Both the position numbers and the translations under genes were made by a program. A stretch of DNA of 22,625 bases from RGIG4790 sp964437615. Its GTDB lineage: Bacteria > Bacillota > Clostridia > Christensenellales > UBA1242. Below the pieces are notes generated by a model. It searched no databases. It saw only the letters and a list, made by a program, of their open reading frames with translations, and was not told the origin of the DNA. Positions 1 through 6,676 of the stretch are shown piece by piece (the stretch's first letter is position 1; every line of letters starts with the position of its first letter). The stretch is taken from contig CAYTHL010000018.1 in assembly GCA_964437615.1 (NCBI GenBank), positions 1-22,625 of the forward strand, read 5' to 3'.

Positions 1-1217
1 CTAAAAAATATTAGCGCCCAAACTATGTTGTCTGCTACGCAGTAGGTGCCCAAAGAAAATAGAAATATGTAACAAATTTCCATGGTGCCGGTGCCGCCGG
101 GTAGCGGAATAACTGTGCTAACCATTAAACACAAATAGTATGCCGACATATTTATTAGCATGGCCAGCAGTGCCTCGCCAAAACTATTTATTGTAAAACT
201 GCCAAAGGCATAGCTTACACAAAATGGTATAAGACCAAACGCCAAGCACTCTATTAATGCAAGCAATACCGAACTAATTAGGGTGTCGGGGTTGCGTTTT
301 AGATATTTAATAGAACTTTGGTATTCGTTAACTTGGGTTAAAATTTTATCAAATGTCTGGCGATAGTTTTTTACGATTTTAAGTTTGTAGCCAAGCCTTA
401 CAATTTTTTGGACAAAACTTCGCCCAATAATTTTGCCGTTGCCAATAATGTAGTACAAAAAGCAACTAATAACGGTTACAATTAATCCAATGGCGCCAAC
501 AATTTTGATAATTGCCATTAAAAAACCTTGCAGACTACCACTAACAGGGATTTGCGGAACTCCAAAAAAGAACAATAGCACAGCAATTAAGGTATATACA
601 AAATTATAAACTATCAGTTTAATAATAGGTATGCTAGTAGCTACCCCCGCACCTACTCCGCTTTTGGTAAGCCTTAGTATTTGTGCTGGCTGACCGCCAA
701 GCTGAGTCGGTGTAATAAAATCGTAATATTTGCCAACGCTAGCCACCCTATAACTAAGCCACAACTTGCGCTTGCCAGTAGTTTTGCGCAAATATAAACT
801 AATTGTTAATATTTCGCAGATAAACCAAACTAAAAGCAGACCAAATCCAACTAATAGCCACCACATGCGGCTACCTTGTGTTTTAAACACCGACACAATA
901 CTGGCGTCCCCAGCACTAGAGAGCAAATTTTTGACTATAAATGTCATTAGAACAATGTTTATAACCAAAAAAATTATGCTAGTTATGGTACTTTTTCGCT
1001 TTTTTGTTTCCTTTTGAGATTCGGCAGCTTCTGTCATAAGTTTTTTGACAGTTTCGCCCTGTAAAATAGAGCCCTCTATATACTCGTCTATGCTAATTTG
1101 GTTAGGATTAACATCATTTGAAACTGCATCTGGCTCTTCTTCTATATGTTTTTGCGGCTTTGGAGGTTTAACGCCGTCCATAATAAGCTGCTTTGGCTGC
1201 TTTAATTTTTTTGCCAT
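1..1217 (-). CDS. Lysylphosphatidylglycerol synthase TM-region (YbhN/MprF flippase-like) family membrane protein, partial
   Basis: The frame is open from an ATG at 1217 to the window edge (405 codons, no stop), so the C-terminus is missing. The first ~75 residues are a polar, Lys/Glu-rich cytoplasmic-looking segment; hydrophobic segments follow at about 77-99, 118-142, 198-219, 232-257, 312-338 and 345-370. Two hallmark stretches of this family are visible: TPTQLGGQPAQ at 170-180 and PLPGGTGTME at 371-380. Relatives include the MprF flippase domain and AglD/YbhN-type proteins, generally linked to lipid or glycolipid translocation; the substrate here is unknown. A TAA lies four codons upstream in frame, so 1217 is the first possible ATG. 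No ribosome binding site is visible. Family is confident, function is not. Confidence 0.85.
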   Translation of the reverse strand, partial: MAKKLKQPKQLIMDGVKPPKPQKHIEEEPDAVSNDVNPNQISIDEYIEGSILQGETVKKLMTEAAESQKETKKRKSTITSIIFLVINIVLMTFIVKNLLSSAGDASIVSVFKTQGSRMWWLLVGFGLLLVWFICEILTISLYLRKTTGKRKLWLSYRVASVGKYYDFITPTQLGGQPAQILRLTKSGVGAGVATSIPIIKLIVYNFVYTLIAVLLFFFGVPQIPVSGSLQGFLMAIIKIVGAIGLIVTVISCFLYYIIGNGKIIGRSFVQKIVRLGYKLKIVKNYRQTFDKILTQVNEYQSSIKYLKRNPDTLISSVLLALIECLAFGLIPFCVSYAFGSFTINSFGEALLAMLINMSAYYLCLMVSTVIPLPGGTGTMEICYIFLFSLGTYCVADNIVWALIFF

Positions 1218-1223
1218 AATCGT

Positions 1224-1252
1224 ATTTTAGCACACAATTTGTATTTTGAAAA
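1224..1252 (-). promoter_or_regulatory. Candidate extended -10 promoter for the flippase-like gene
   Basis: Read on the minus strand, TGC-TAAAAT (-10 at 1224-1229 with the TGn extension) is preceded at 17 bp by a weak -35, TTTTCA (1247-1252). The ATG begins only 7 bases after the -10 box and there is no Shine-Dalgarno sequence, so a leaderless transcript is suggested. This is motif reading only. Confidence 0.4.
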
Positions 1253-1344
1253 GCATTTTTGTGCTTATAAAAGCAATATGTTAATGTAAAAATTTAAGTA
1301 TGCAAACTAAAAATAAACATTTTTAAAAAATTTGCCATAAATTA

Positions 1345-1373
1345 TTGTTAAAAGTTTATTTTTATTATATAAT
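1345..1373 (+). promoter_or_regulatory. Sigma-A-type promoter of the CvpA-like gene
   Basis: TTGTTA (1345-1350), a 17-bp spacer and a perfect TATAAT (1368-1373) lie 45 bp before the ATG at 1418. The ribosome binding site AAGGAG is at 1405-1410, 7 bases before the start. Confidence 0.75.
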
Positions 1374-1417
1374 TGTAGTTGTAAACCAAGTTTAACTAAC
1401 AATCAAGGAGAATTTTT

Positions 1418-3295
1418 ATGAGTGCTGAAATTGTATCAACTTGTGTAGTAGTATTTTTTGTAGGTATACTGCTGATAGGGTTTCTGTTTGGGTTGGCGCG
1501 CGGCTTTAATAAGGGCATTATAAGGCTGTTTATGGTTGTAGCTTCGTTGGTGCTAACTTTTTTTATAGTGCCAAGCATTTCGTCAGCGGTGCTAAAAATA
1601 AACCTCGCAAACTACAATATTGTAATTGGAGGAAGTGTTGTAACAAGTTTTCCAGAATTAATTGTAGCAATTTTGTCTAATCTGCCCTTTGTTAACGATA
1701 TAACCGGCACCGACGCCTTTGCAACAATTATGAATGTGCTTCCGCAGATGATACTTAATATTGTGCTATTTGTTGTTGTATTTTATATAATAAGGCTAGT
1801 AACCATGATATTCTATTGGATTATCGCCGGAGTTTGCTTTAACAAAAAAAAGATGGAAGGCAAAAACCGTCACCGCCTACTTGGTAGCTTAATGGGCGTT
1901 ATTCAAAACTTTATAATATTTTTAGTTATTCTAGTTCCTTGCGTAGGGATAATAAATATGGTAGGCGATGCCGAAAAAACAATTGAATCGGCAACAACTA
2001 CTCAAGCTGTGGCTTCGGCAAACATAGCACTTGCCGCAGATGACGAATATATTGTAGAAGAATCTGACAATGGCGAAAGTACAGACACTACCACAGACGA
2101 CACCTCTACAAGTGACCAAACCAGTAGCTCCACTCCAGAGACGGTAAGCAGCCTTGTAAAGGTTACCGAGGTGGTTGATGCCTGCCAAAAATCATGGGTA
2201 TTTAAATTTTTAAGCGCTGTAAAGTTGGATAAGGCTTGCATGTATGTATTTGACAACCTTTCTACTGTAAAAGAAAATGGGGTAAGCTACACTTTGTCTA
2301 CCGAGGTTAAAAGCCTTTCTCAAGTTTATGCCGCTTATCTAGACGTAAAGGATGCTGGCGGCTTTGACTTAACAAACGCTGATAGTATAAATGCAATTCA
2401 AAACTTAGTAGAAAAATGCTACGATGGCAAGTTTACTAGCATGCTTGCCAATGATATAATTAAAGAGTTGGCTAATAAGTGGCTTAATAATGAAACATTT
2501 TTAGGCTTGTCTAAACCAAGTATTGCAAACTGTGAAGAAATTTTAAACGGACTACTTAACAAAATAAGTATGTCAACCGATATAAAAACAGAAATAATTG
2601 CAGCAACAAACACCATTAACATTTTACTTAATAAAATTGACGCCATTACAACAAACATCACTGGTGGCGATGGTGTTGTATTGGACGCTGAAGTTGTTGG
2701 CGACATACTTAATCAACTTGCGCAAGACGAAGCTATTTTTGACCTTGTTAAAGATGTTGTTGTTGAAAACCTAACAAATGTTTTGCCAGATGATATAAAA
2801 GATAACGACTATGGCAAAATAATTACCGAAACAATCGGCGCCATTTTTGGCGAAGAGGCTAACTACACCGCTGCGCAAGCCGAAATTCCTGTTATAACCC
2901 AAACTTTGGATATTTTGCAAGATGCAAAAAATACAACAGCCATTACTGAAACAAAGGCTGCTGCCCTTGTAGAGGCACTTTCAGGCTCTACCGTTATTTA
3001 CAACCTGCTAACTGGTGAAGCTGGCAGCACCCTTACCGACACTTTGCAAGGCGCCTTTACCCAAGCCGACATTACAACCTTGCAAAAAGCAGTAAATGAC
3101 GCTTACAACCAAGGCGAAGGCACTCTTACCAGCGAGCAACACGATGCCCTACTTAAATTATTTACATCTTCTACCGCCGACAATAGCGACGGCACCAGTG
3201 ACAATGATGACGCTGATGACAATAACTCTGGCACCAATGGCGATAACCCCAGCGGCGAAGGAGTTGTTGACCAAAACGACAGCCTTGCAGACTAA
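1418..3295 (+). CDS. CvpA-like membrane protein with large acidic C-terminal region
   Basis: This 625-residue protein starts at an ATG with a good AAGGAG site. The N-terminal ~185 residues have four hydrophobic segments (about 6-26, 34-54, 108-137, 155-182), with GLARGFNKG between the first two and a basic loop KKKMEGKNRHR before the fourth. This arrangement resembles the CvpA (colicin V production) family, which is usually only 160-200 residues. After it come a Ser/Thr/Asp/Glu-rich linker (about 207-243), a ~340-residue mostly helical-looking region I do not recognise, and a final tail of about 40 residues dominated by Asp, Asn, Ser and Gly. By topology the C-terminal region could be on either side of the membrane. 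The CvpA assignment is by pattern and moderate; the role is unknown. Confidence 0.7.
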   Translation: MSAEIVSTCVVVFFVGILLIGFLFGLARGFNKGIIRLFMVVASLVLTFFIVPSISSAVLKINLANYNIVIGGSVVTSFPELIVAILSNLPFVNDITGTDAFATIMNVLPQMILNIVLFVVVFYIIRLVTMIFYWIIAGVCFNKKKMEGKNRHRLLGSLMGVIQNFIIFLVILVPCVGIINMVGDAEKTIESATTTQAVASANIALAADDEYIVEESDNGESTDTTTDDTSTSDQTSSSTPETVSSLVKVTEVVDACQKSWVFKFLSAVKLDKACMYVFDNLSTVKENGVSYTLSTEVKSLSQVYAAYLDVKDAGGFDLTNADSINAIQNLVEKCYDGKFTSMLANDIIKELANKWLNNETFLGLSKPSIANCEEILNGLLNKISMSTDIKTEIIAATNTINILLNKIDAITTNITGGDGVVLDAEVVGDILNQLAQDEAIFDLVKDVVVENLTNVLPDDIKDNDYGKIITETIGAIFGEEANYTAAQAEIPVITQTLDILQDAKNTTAITETKAAALVEALSGSTVIYNLLTGEAGSTLTDTLQGAFTQADITTLQKAVNDAYNQGEGTLTSEQHDALLKLFTSSTADNSDGTSDNDDADDNNSGTNGDNPSGEGVVDQNDSLAD

Positions 3296-3307
3296 GAGAT
3301 TAGTTTT

Positions 3308-3924
3308 ATGCTACCAAAAGTTAAAAAGGAATTAAAAAAATTTAAAGAGTTTAAAAAACATATAATTTTACTCAGTTAGAATTAACTTATACAGATGATA
3401 TTGTTAAGTATAAAGACATTATTGTTTCAGACAAAAATGACACACTAAACGAGTGCGAATATTTTATTAATGTAGGTTACAAACTTAAAGGCGCAATTAG
3501 CAAAGCCCTTTCTAACTTGTTTCCTTACCAATTTAAATTTAGAGGCAAAAAGTTACATAATATAGAATCTGTATTTCAAGCAATAAAATTTCCAAACAAA
3601 AGAGAGCAAAATTTAGTTCTAAACTATAAAGGTTTAGATGCTAATAATATAAAGATAGCCACTAGCTACAATTGGAAAGACTCCAGCATGGTCTATTGGC
3701 AAGGCAAAGCCATAAATAGGCATTCCAAAGAGTATCAGGACTTTGTAGACGAACTTTATATTTGTGCTTTACAAAACCCGCTTTATAGAAATATAGTGCA
3801 GAAAGTGGATAGATATATACTCCACTCCATTGGCACGCAGGATTGTAACGAAACAGTATTTACTAGGTACGAATTCGAATACATGCTAAACGCCCTAAAT
3901 GCGTTTTTAAGGAAACAAGATTAA
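3308..3924 (+). CDS. NADAR-family (YbiA/DUF1768-like) protein, 5' end apparently frameshifted
   Basis: From 3355 to the stop at 3922-3924 one frame is open and reads as a NADAR domain: KALSNLFPYQF, NIESVFQAIKF, YWQGKAINRHSKEYQDF and LHSIGTQDCNETVF. NADAR proteins act on ADP-ribose-linked substrates; some remove ADP-ribose from guanine in DNA as partners of DarT1 toxins, others process riboflavin intermediates. The stop-free stretch 3355-3516 contains no ATG, GTG or TTG. The first TTG in frame (3517) would cut the conserved LSN motif in two and has no ribosome binding site. An ATG at 3308, 12 bases after the previous stop, opens MLPKVKKELKKFKEF in the other frame and would join this one if the A6 run at 3353-3358 had one more A, giving 205 residues. 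So it is a damaged gene, an assembly error, or expressed by slippage. No DarT-like toxin is nearby. Confidence 0.75.
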
Positions 3925-4172
3925 TGGATTTACGAAAGTTTGATATTCTTGGCGCATTTGAATTAGATGACAACACTGGTATAGAGCCTATAGTTACACC
4001 TTTAAATAATGGTAAATTTTTGTCTAGGAAAATATCTTACTATTACAAAGTAAATGATAATGGTATTTTTAGTGCTAGGTCATGTAAAGAATGTAGTTTT
4101 TTTAGAAAAAAATTTAAAGATTTATTAACGCAAAATCTATCAAGTGAGAAAAAATTTTGCATTGTTGATTAA
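3924..4172 (+). CDS. Hypothetical 82-residue protein coupled to the NADAR gene
   Basis: The ATG overlaps the NADAR stop codon by one base (TAATG), and AAGGAA lies 9 bases upstream, so translational coupling is likely. I do not recognise the protein. It is soluble-looking, with an acidic N-terminal third, an aromatic stretch (KISYYYKVNDNG) and a short cysteine pair CKEC followed by FFRKKFKDLL; a third Cys is near the C-terminus. Two genes this tightly joined often work together, but no function can be read from the sequence. It ends 8 bp from the stop of the convergent ABC-F gene, leaving no room for a private terminator. Confidence 0.6.
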   Translation: MDLRKFDILGAFELDDNTGIEPIVTPLNNGKFLSRKISYYYKVNDNGIFSARSCKECSFFRKKFKDLLTQNLSSEKKFCIVD

Positions 4173-4180
4173 TATAGCGA

Positions 4181-5728
4181 TTAATAATCTTCTCTATCGT
4201 AGTTAGAATTTAGAGTTTTTTTTAGTGTTTTATTTTCTATTATTAACTCCGAGTTGCACACATTGTCGGTAAGTGTTTTGTCGTGGCTAACAAGAAGCAT
4301 TGCACCTTTGTAATCTTTTAATATTTTTTCTAGATAAATTTTATTAGGCAAATCTAGATGGTTTGTTGGCTCGTCAAGAATAATCATGTTAAAATCGCTA
4401 AGCACAATTTGGCACATTTTTATTCTCATTCGTTCACCCAAAGATAATGTACTTATCTTTCTGTCAAATACTTGACGATTCATGTTCATGTTTGCTAAGT
4501 TTTGCAAAAACAAAGTTGTAAACTCGGCGCTTCCACCATTTTTTGCATATTCCATAACCGTCATATTTTGCTCTAAGTCCAAAACATCCTGAGAAAGATA
4601 GGCTATCTTTAAAGACGGCGTTTTCCATATTGTGCCTAGATAGTCCAAATCTTGACCTAGTATCATTTTTATTAAGGTGGTTTTGCCCGAACCGTTTGAG
4701 CCTTTTAGGGCAACCTTTTCTCCCGCATTAATTACAAAATTAGAGTTTTTAAATAATAGGTTATTATCAAAACTTTTGGATAAATTTTCTGCTCTTATTA
4801 ACACCTTGCTGCCGATTGGTTTTGCTTCTAACTTATAATAAACCTTGCCCTCTTCGTGCGGCCTTTCTATAAAATTTTCTTTTTGTTGCTCTAACCTAGA
4901 AACCTTTGCCTTAGATGAACTTGCAAGTTTGCCCGCACTAACTTGTGCCTTTGTTTGGGCACCTTTAATGCGGCTATCGGACATCATGCCGCCTTGCCTT
5001 CTAGACTGGTTTTCTGCTTTTATAGACCAATTGTTTAATTGTTCAATCTGTTTATTTAGCTTTCTTTCTAGCGCTTGTTGATTTGCGTATTTTTGCTTAT
5101 CTTCTTGCAATTTTTTGTCTTTTAGTTCTTTATATTTGTTGTAATTTCCGTAAAATTCGGTAACCGAACCATTTTCTACTTCTAAAATTTTGTCTACCGT
5201 TTTATTTAAAAAATATCTATCATGAGATACCGTTACAACTGTGCCATTATAATTGTCTAGCGTTTTTATAAGCCACTCTATACCCTCTTGGTCCATATGA
5301 TTTGTTGGCTCATCTAACAAAAGTATTTGCGGGTCATAACTAAGAATGGTTGCAAGCATAAGCTTTGTTTTTTCGCCACCAGATAAATTTATTAGTCTAC
5401 TAGGTGTAAAATCTATATCGCCGTCTAGTTTAAGGATACTTTTTAGTTTAAAAAAGTCCTTTGCTTGCTGCGCTTCCATACAAACTTTGATAAAATCTTG
5501 GTCGGTATATTCTGTTATTTGCTTTAAAAATCCTATGGTATAGCCGTAAGTTTCTACATTACCGGTGTCGGGGTATTCGGCGCCCGCTATAATTCTTAGT
5601 AGCGTAGTTTTGCCAGACCCATTAGAGCCAACTATACCAACGCGCTCGCCGTCATAAATAGCAATATTAACATTTTTAAACAATTCTTTATCTGCAAACT
5701 GCTTGCTTATCGAATTTAGTTCTATCAT
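4181..5728 (-). CDS. ABC-F family ATPase
   Basis: A 515-residue protein with two ATP-binding cassettes and no membrane segment. Cassette 1 has Walker A GSNGSGKT (34-41), signature LSGGE (115-119) and Walker B LLLDE (136-140). Cassette 2 has GSNGSGKT (343-350), a variant signature LSLGE (428-432) and IILDE (449-453). A charged linker (about 200-300) lies between, as expected for ABC-F proteins that bind the ribosomal E site. Members act as translation factors (EttA type) or antibiotic ribosome-protection proteins (Vga/Lsa/Msr/VmlR types); the length and LSLGE signature suit the second group, but resistance cannot be read from sequence. I chose ATG 5728 because the upstream in-frame GTG (5740) lies inside the ribosome binding site GGGGGTGA. 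It has its own promoter and a leader of only about 50 nt, so there is no long attenuator. Confidence 0.93.
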   Translation of the reverse strand: MIELNSISKQFADKELFKNVNIAIYDGERVGIVGSNGSGKTTLLRIIAGAEYPDTGNVETYGYTIGFLKQITEYTDQDFIKVCMEAQQAKDFFKLKSILKLDGDIDFTPSRLINLSGGEKTKLMLATILSYDPQILLLDEPTNHMDQEGIEWLIKTLDNYNGTVVTVSHDRYFLNKTVDKILEVENGSVTEFYGNYNKYKELKDKKLQEDKQKYANQQALERKLNKQIEQLNNWSIKAENQSRRQGGMMSDSRIKGAQTKAQVSAGKLASSSKAKVSRLEQQKENFIERPHEEGKVYYKLEAKPIGSKVLIRAENLSKSFDNNLLFKNSNFVINAGEKVALKGSNGSGKTTLIKMILGQDLDYLGTIWKTPSLKIAYLSQDVLDLEQNMTVMEYAKNGGSAEFTTLFLQNLANMNMNRQVFDRKISTLSLGERMRIKMCQIVLSDFNMIILDEPTNHLDLPNKIYLEKILKDYKGAMLLVSHDKTLTDNVCNSELIIENKTLKKTLNSNYDREDY

Positions 5729-5787
5729 ATAATCTCTCACCCCCAGCTTGCCTTATCTTTGTGCTAATTGAAATACCAACTATTTAT

Positions 5788-5817
5788 ATTATAAAAGTTA
5801 TAAAAATGTTTTGTCAA
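5788..5817 (-). promoter_or_regulatory. Promoter of the ABC-F gene
   Basis: On the minus strand, TTGACA (5812-5817), an 18-bp spacer and TATAAT (5788-5793) match sigma-A consensus at all twelve positions. The start codon at 5728 is about 60 bp downstream. The promoter lies beyond the terminator-like hairpin at 5881-5904, so the gene should be transcribed separately from the ribosomal operon. Confidence 0.8.
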
Positions 5818-5876
5818 ATATTTGTAATTGCATTGTAAAATCTAATATAAATTATGATAATTAGTTTTTACAATAC

Positions 5877-5905
5877 TAAAACCGCAGCCAAATTTGGCTG
5901 CGGTT
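5877..5905 (-). terminator. Likely terminator of the ribosomal superoperon
   Basis: A perfect inverted repeat, ACCGCAGCC, AAATTT, GGCTGCGGT (5881-5904), is followed on the minus strand by TTTTAG. The U-tract is short, but the GC-rich stem sits about 250 nt after the rplQ stop and just before the ABC-F promoter, where an end signal is expected. Confidence 0.65.
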
Positions 5906-5921
5906 GTTCATTCCATGTTAA

Positions 5922-5970
5922 ATCAAACCAAAGTGGCTTGATGCTTGGTGCGGTTGCACCAAATTTTTTT
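5922..5970 (+). terminator. Plus-strand hairpin pair ending in an intrinsic terminator
   Basis: ATCAA-a-CCA, AAG, TGG-c-TTGAT (5922-5942) is followed by the perfect 7-bp stem TTGGTGC, loop GGTT, GCACCAA (5945-5962), then A and seven Ts (5964-5970). The T-run makes this a good terminator for plus-strand transcription only. No plus-strand gene ends here, so it may end a small RNA or block antisense transcription into the ribosomal operon. Confidence 0.65.
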
Positions 5971-6002
5971 GCTGGTAACTACTGCTAATACTTTTAGTTT
6001 AG

Positions 6003-6105
6003 TAGCACCAAACTTAGGCATAATTCACCTAAATTTTTATAAGTTCTACTATTTATTAGCAAGTTGCACTAGCGCCAGTTTAGGCAAAACTTACCTAAAA
6101 ATATA
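6003..6105. repeat. Two imperfect direct repeats downstream of rplQ
   Basis: Units at about 6003-6040 and 6070-6105 share the pattern TAGCRCCA, a TTAGGC half-stem, a short loop and CCTAAA, about 67 bp apart. Each can form a small hairpin (TTTAGG/CCTAAA or one base shorter). They lie in the 3' untranslated part of the rplQ transcript. The rest of 5971-6155 is AT-rich and shows no gene. Confidence 0.5.
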
Positions 6106-6155
6106 CAAATTTACAATTATTTTTTAGTGCATTTGTTTACAATATGTAATTTTTA

Positions 6156-6665
6156 TTACACAAGTTCAACAATTGCTAGTTGGGCGCTGTCGCCACGACG
6201 AACTGTAGTTTTAAGTATGCGAGTATATCCACCTGCTGTACCCTTTTCTTCAGCGCGAGCATCGTACTTAGGAGCAAGGTCATCAAACAACTTTTCTATA
6301 ACTGGGTGTTTAATACCATTTGTTCTTGCTACAAAAGCATCTTTCTTTTCGCCTTTCATGCGTTGCTCTTGTCTGTCAAATAAAAGTGCTGTAAGTTTTC
6401 TGCGTGCATTTAGCTTAGCTGGGCCGTCTTTAGAAATTTGGGTCTTCTTTTCTTTGCCCTTAGCATCGGTTACAACCTGTTCTTCGGTTATAACATCTTT
6501 GTATCCCTTGCGTGCAATAGTGATGCACTTTTCTACATATTTTGCAACTTCTTTTGCACGGTCTAAGGTTGTTTCTATTCTGCCAATCCAAATAACATCG
6601 GTAGCTTGGTTTCTAACTAATGCTAATCTTTGGTCGTTGGGCTTGCCAATTTTACTATTACTCAT
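6156..6665 (-). CDS. rplQ: 50S ribosomal protein L17, with internal insertions
   Basis: Last gene of the superoperon. L17 sits near the peptide exit tunnel of the large subunit. The family signature is present at both ends: RNQATDVIWIGRIETTLDRAKEV at the N-side (18-40) and the C-terminal GGYTRILKTTVRRGDSAQLAIVELV (145-169). The protein is 169 residues against the usual 112-130. The surplus falls in the middle: about 30 residues at 55-86 (VITEEQVVTDAKGKEKK within it) and about 20 at 100-120 (RMKGEKKDAF within it), both highly charged. Start ATG 6665 has AAGGAG upstream, and rpoA ends 11 bp before it. Confidence 0.95.
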   Translation of the reverse strand: MSNSKIGKPNDQRLALVRNQATDVIWIGRIETTLDRAKEVAKYVEKCITIARKGYKDVITEEQVVTDAKGKEKKTQISKDGPAKLNARRKLTALLFDRQEQRMKGEKKDAFVARTNGIKHPVIEKLFDDLAPKYDARAEEKGTAGGYTRILKTTVRRGDSAQLAIVELV

Positions 6666-6676
6666 TGTACTTCTCC

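Larger units (their letters stand above)
1218..1417. other. Divergent intergenic control region
   Basis: This AT-rich 200-bp stretch separates two divergent genes and contains a promoter for each (annotated separately). A small perfect 5-bp hairpin (AAGCA, 6-nt loop, TGCTT) lies at about 1250-1265. No operator repeat or riboswitch was recognised. Confidence 0.6.

Noticed and set aside
3350..3360. Programmed -1 frameshift at the A6 run
   Set aside because: The zero-frame codons do not form a proper X-XXY-YYZ heptamer here, and six As is short for transcriptional slippage; a one-base deletion or sequence error is simpler.
3308..4172. DarT1/NADAR-type toxin-antitoxin system
   Set aside because: No protein in the neighbourhood is large enough or shows motifs of a DarT ADP-ribosyltransferase; the NADAR gene itself appears frameshifted.
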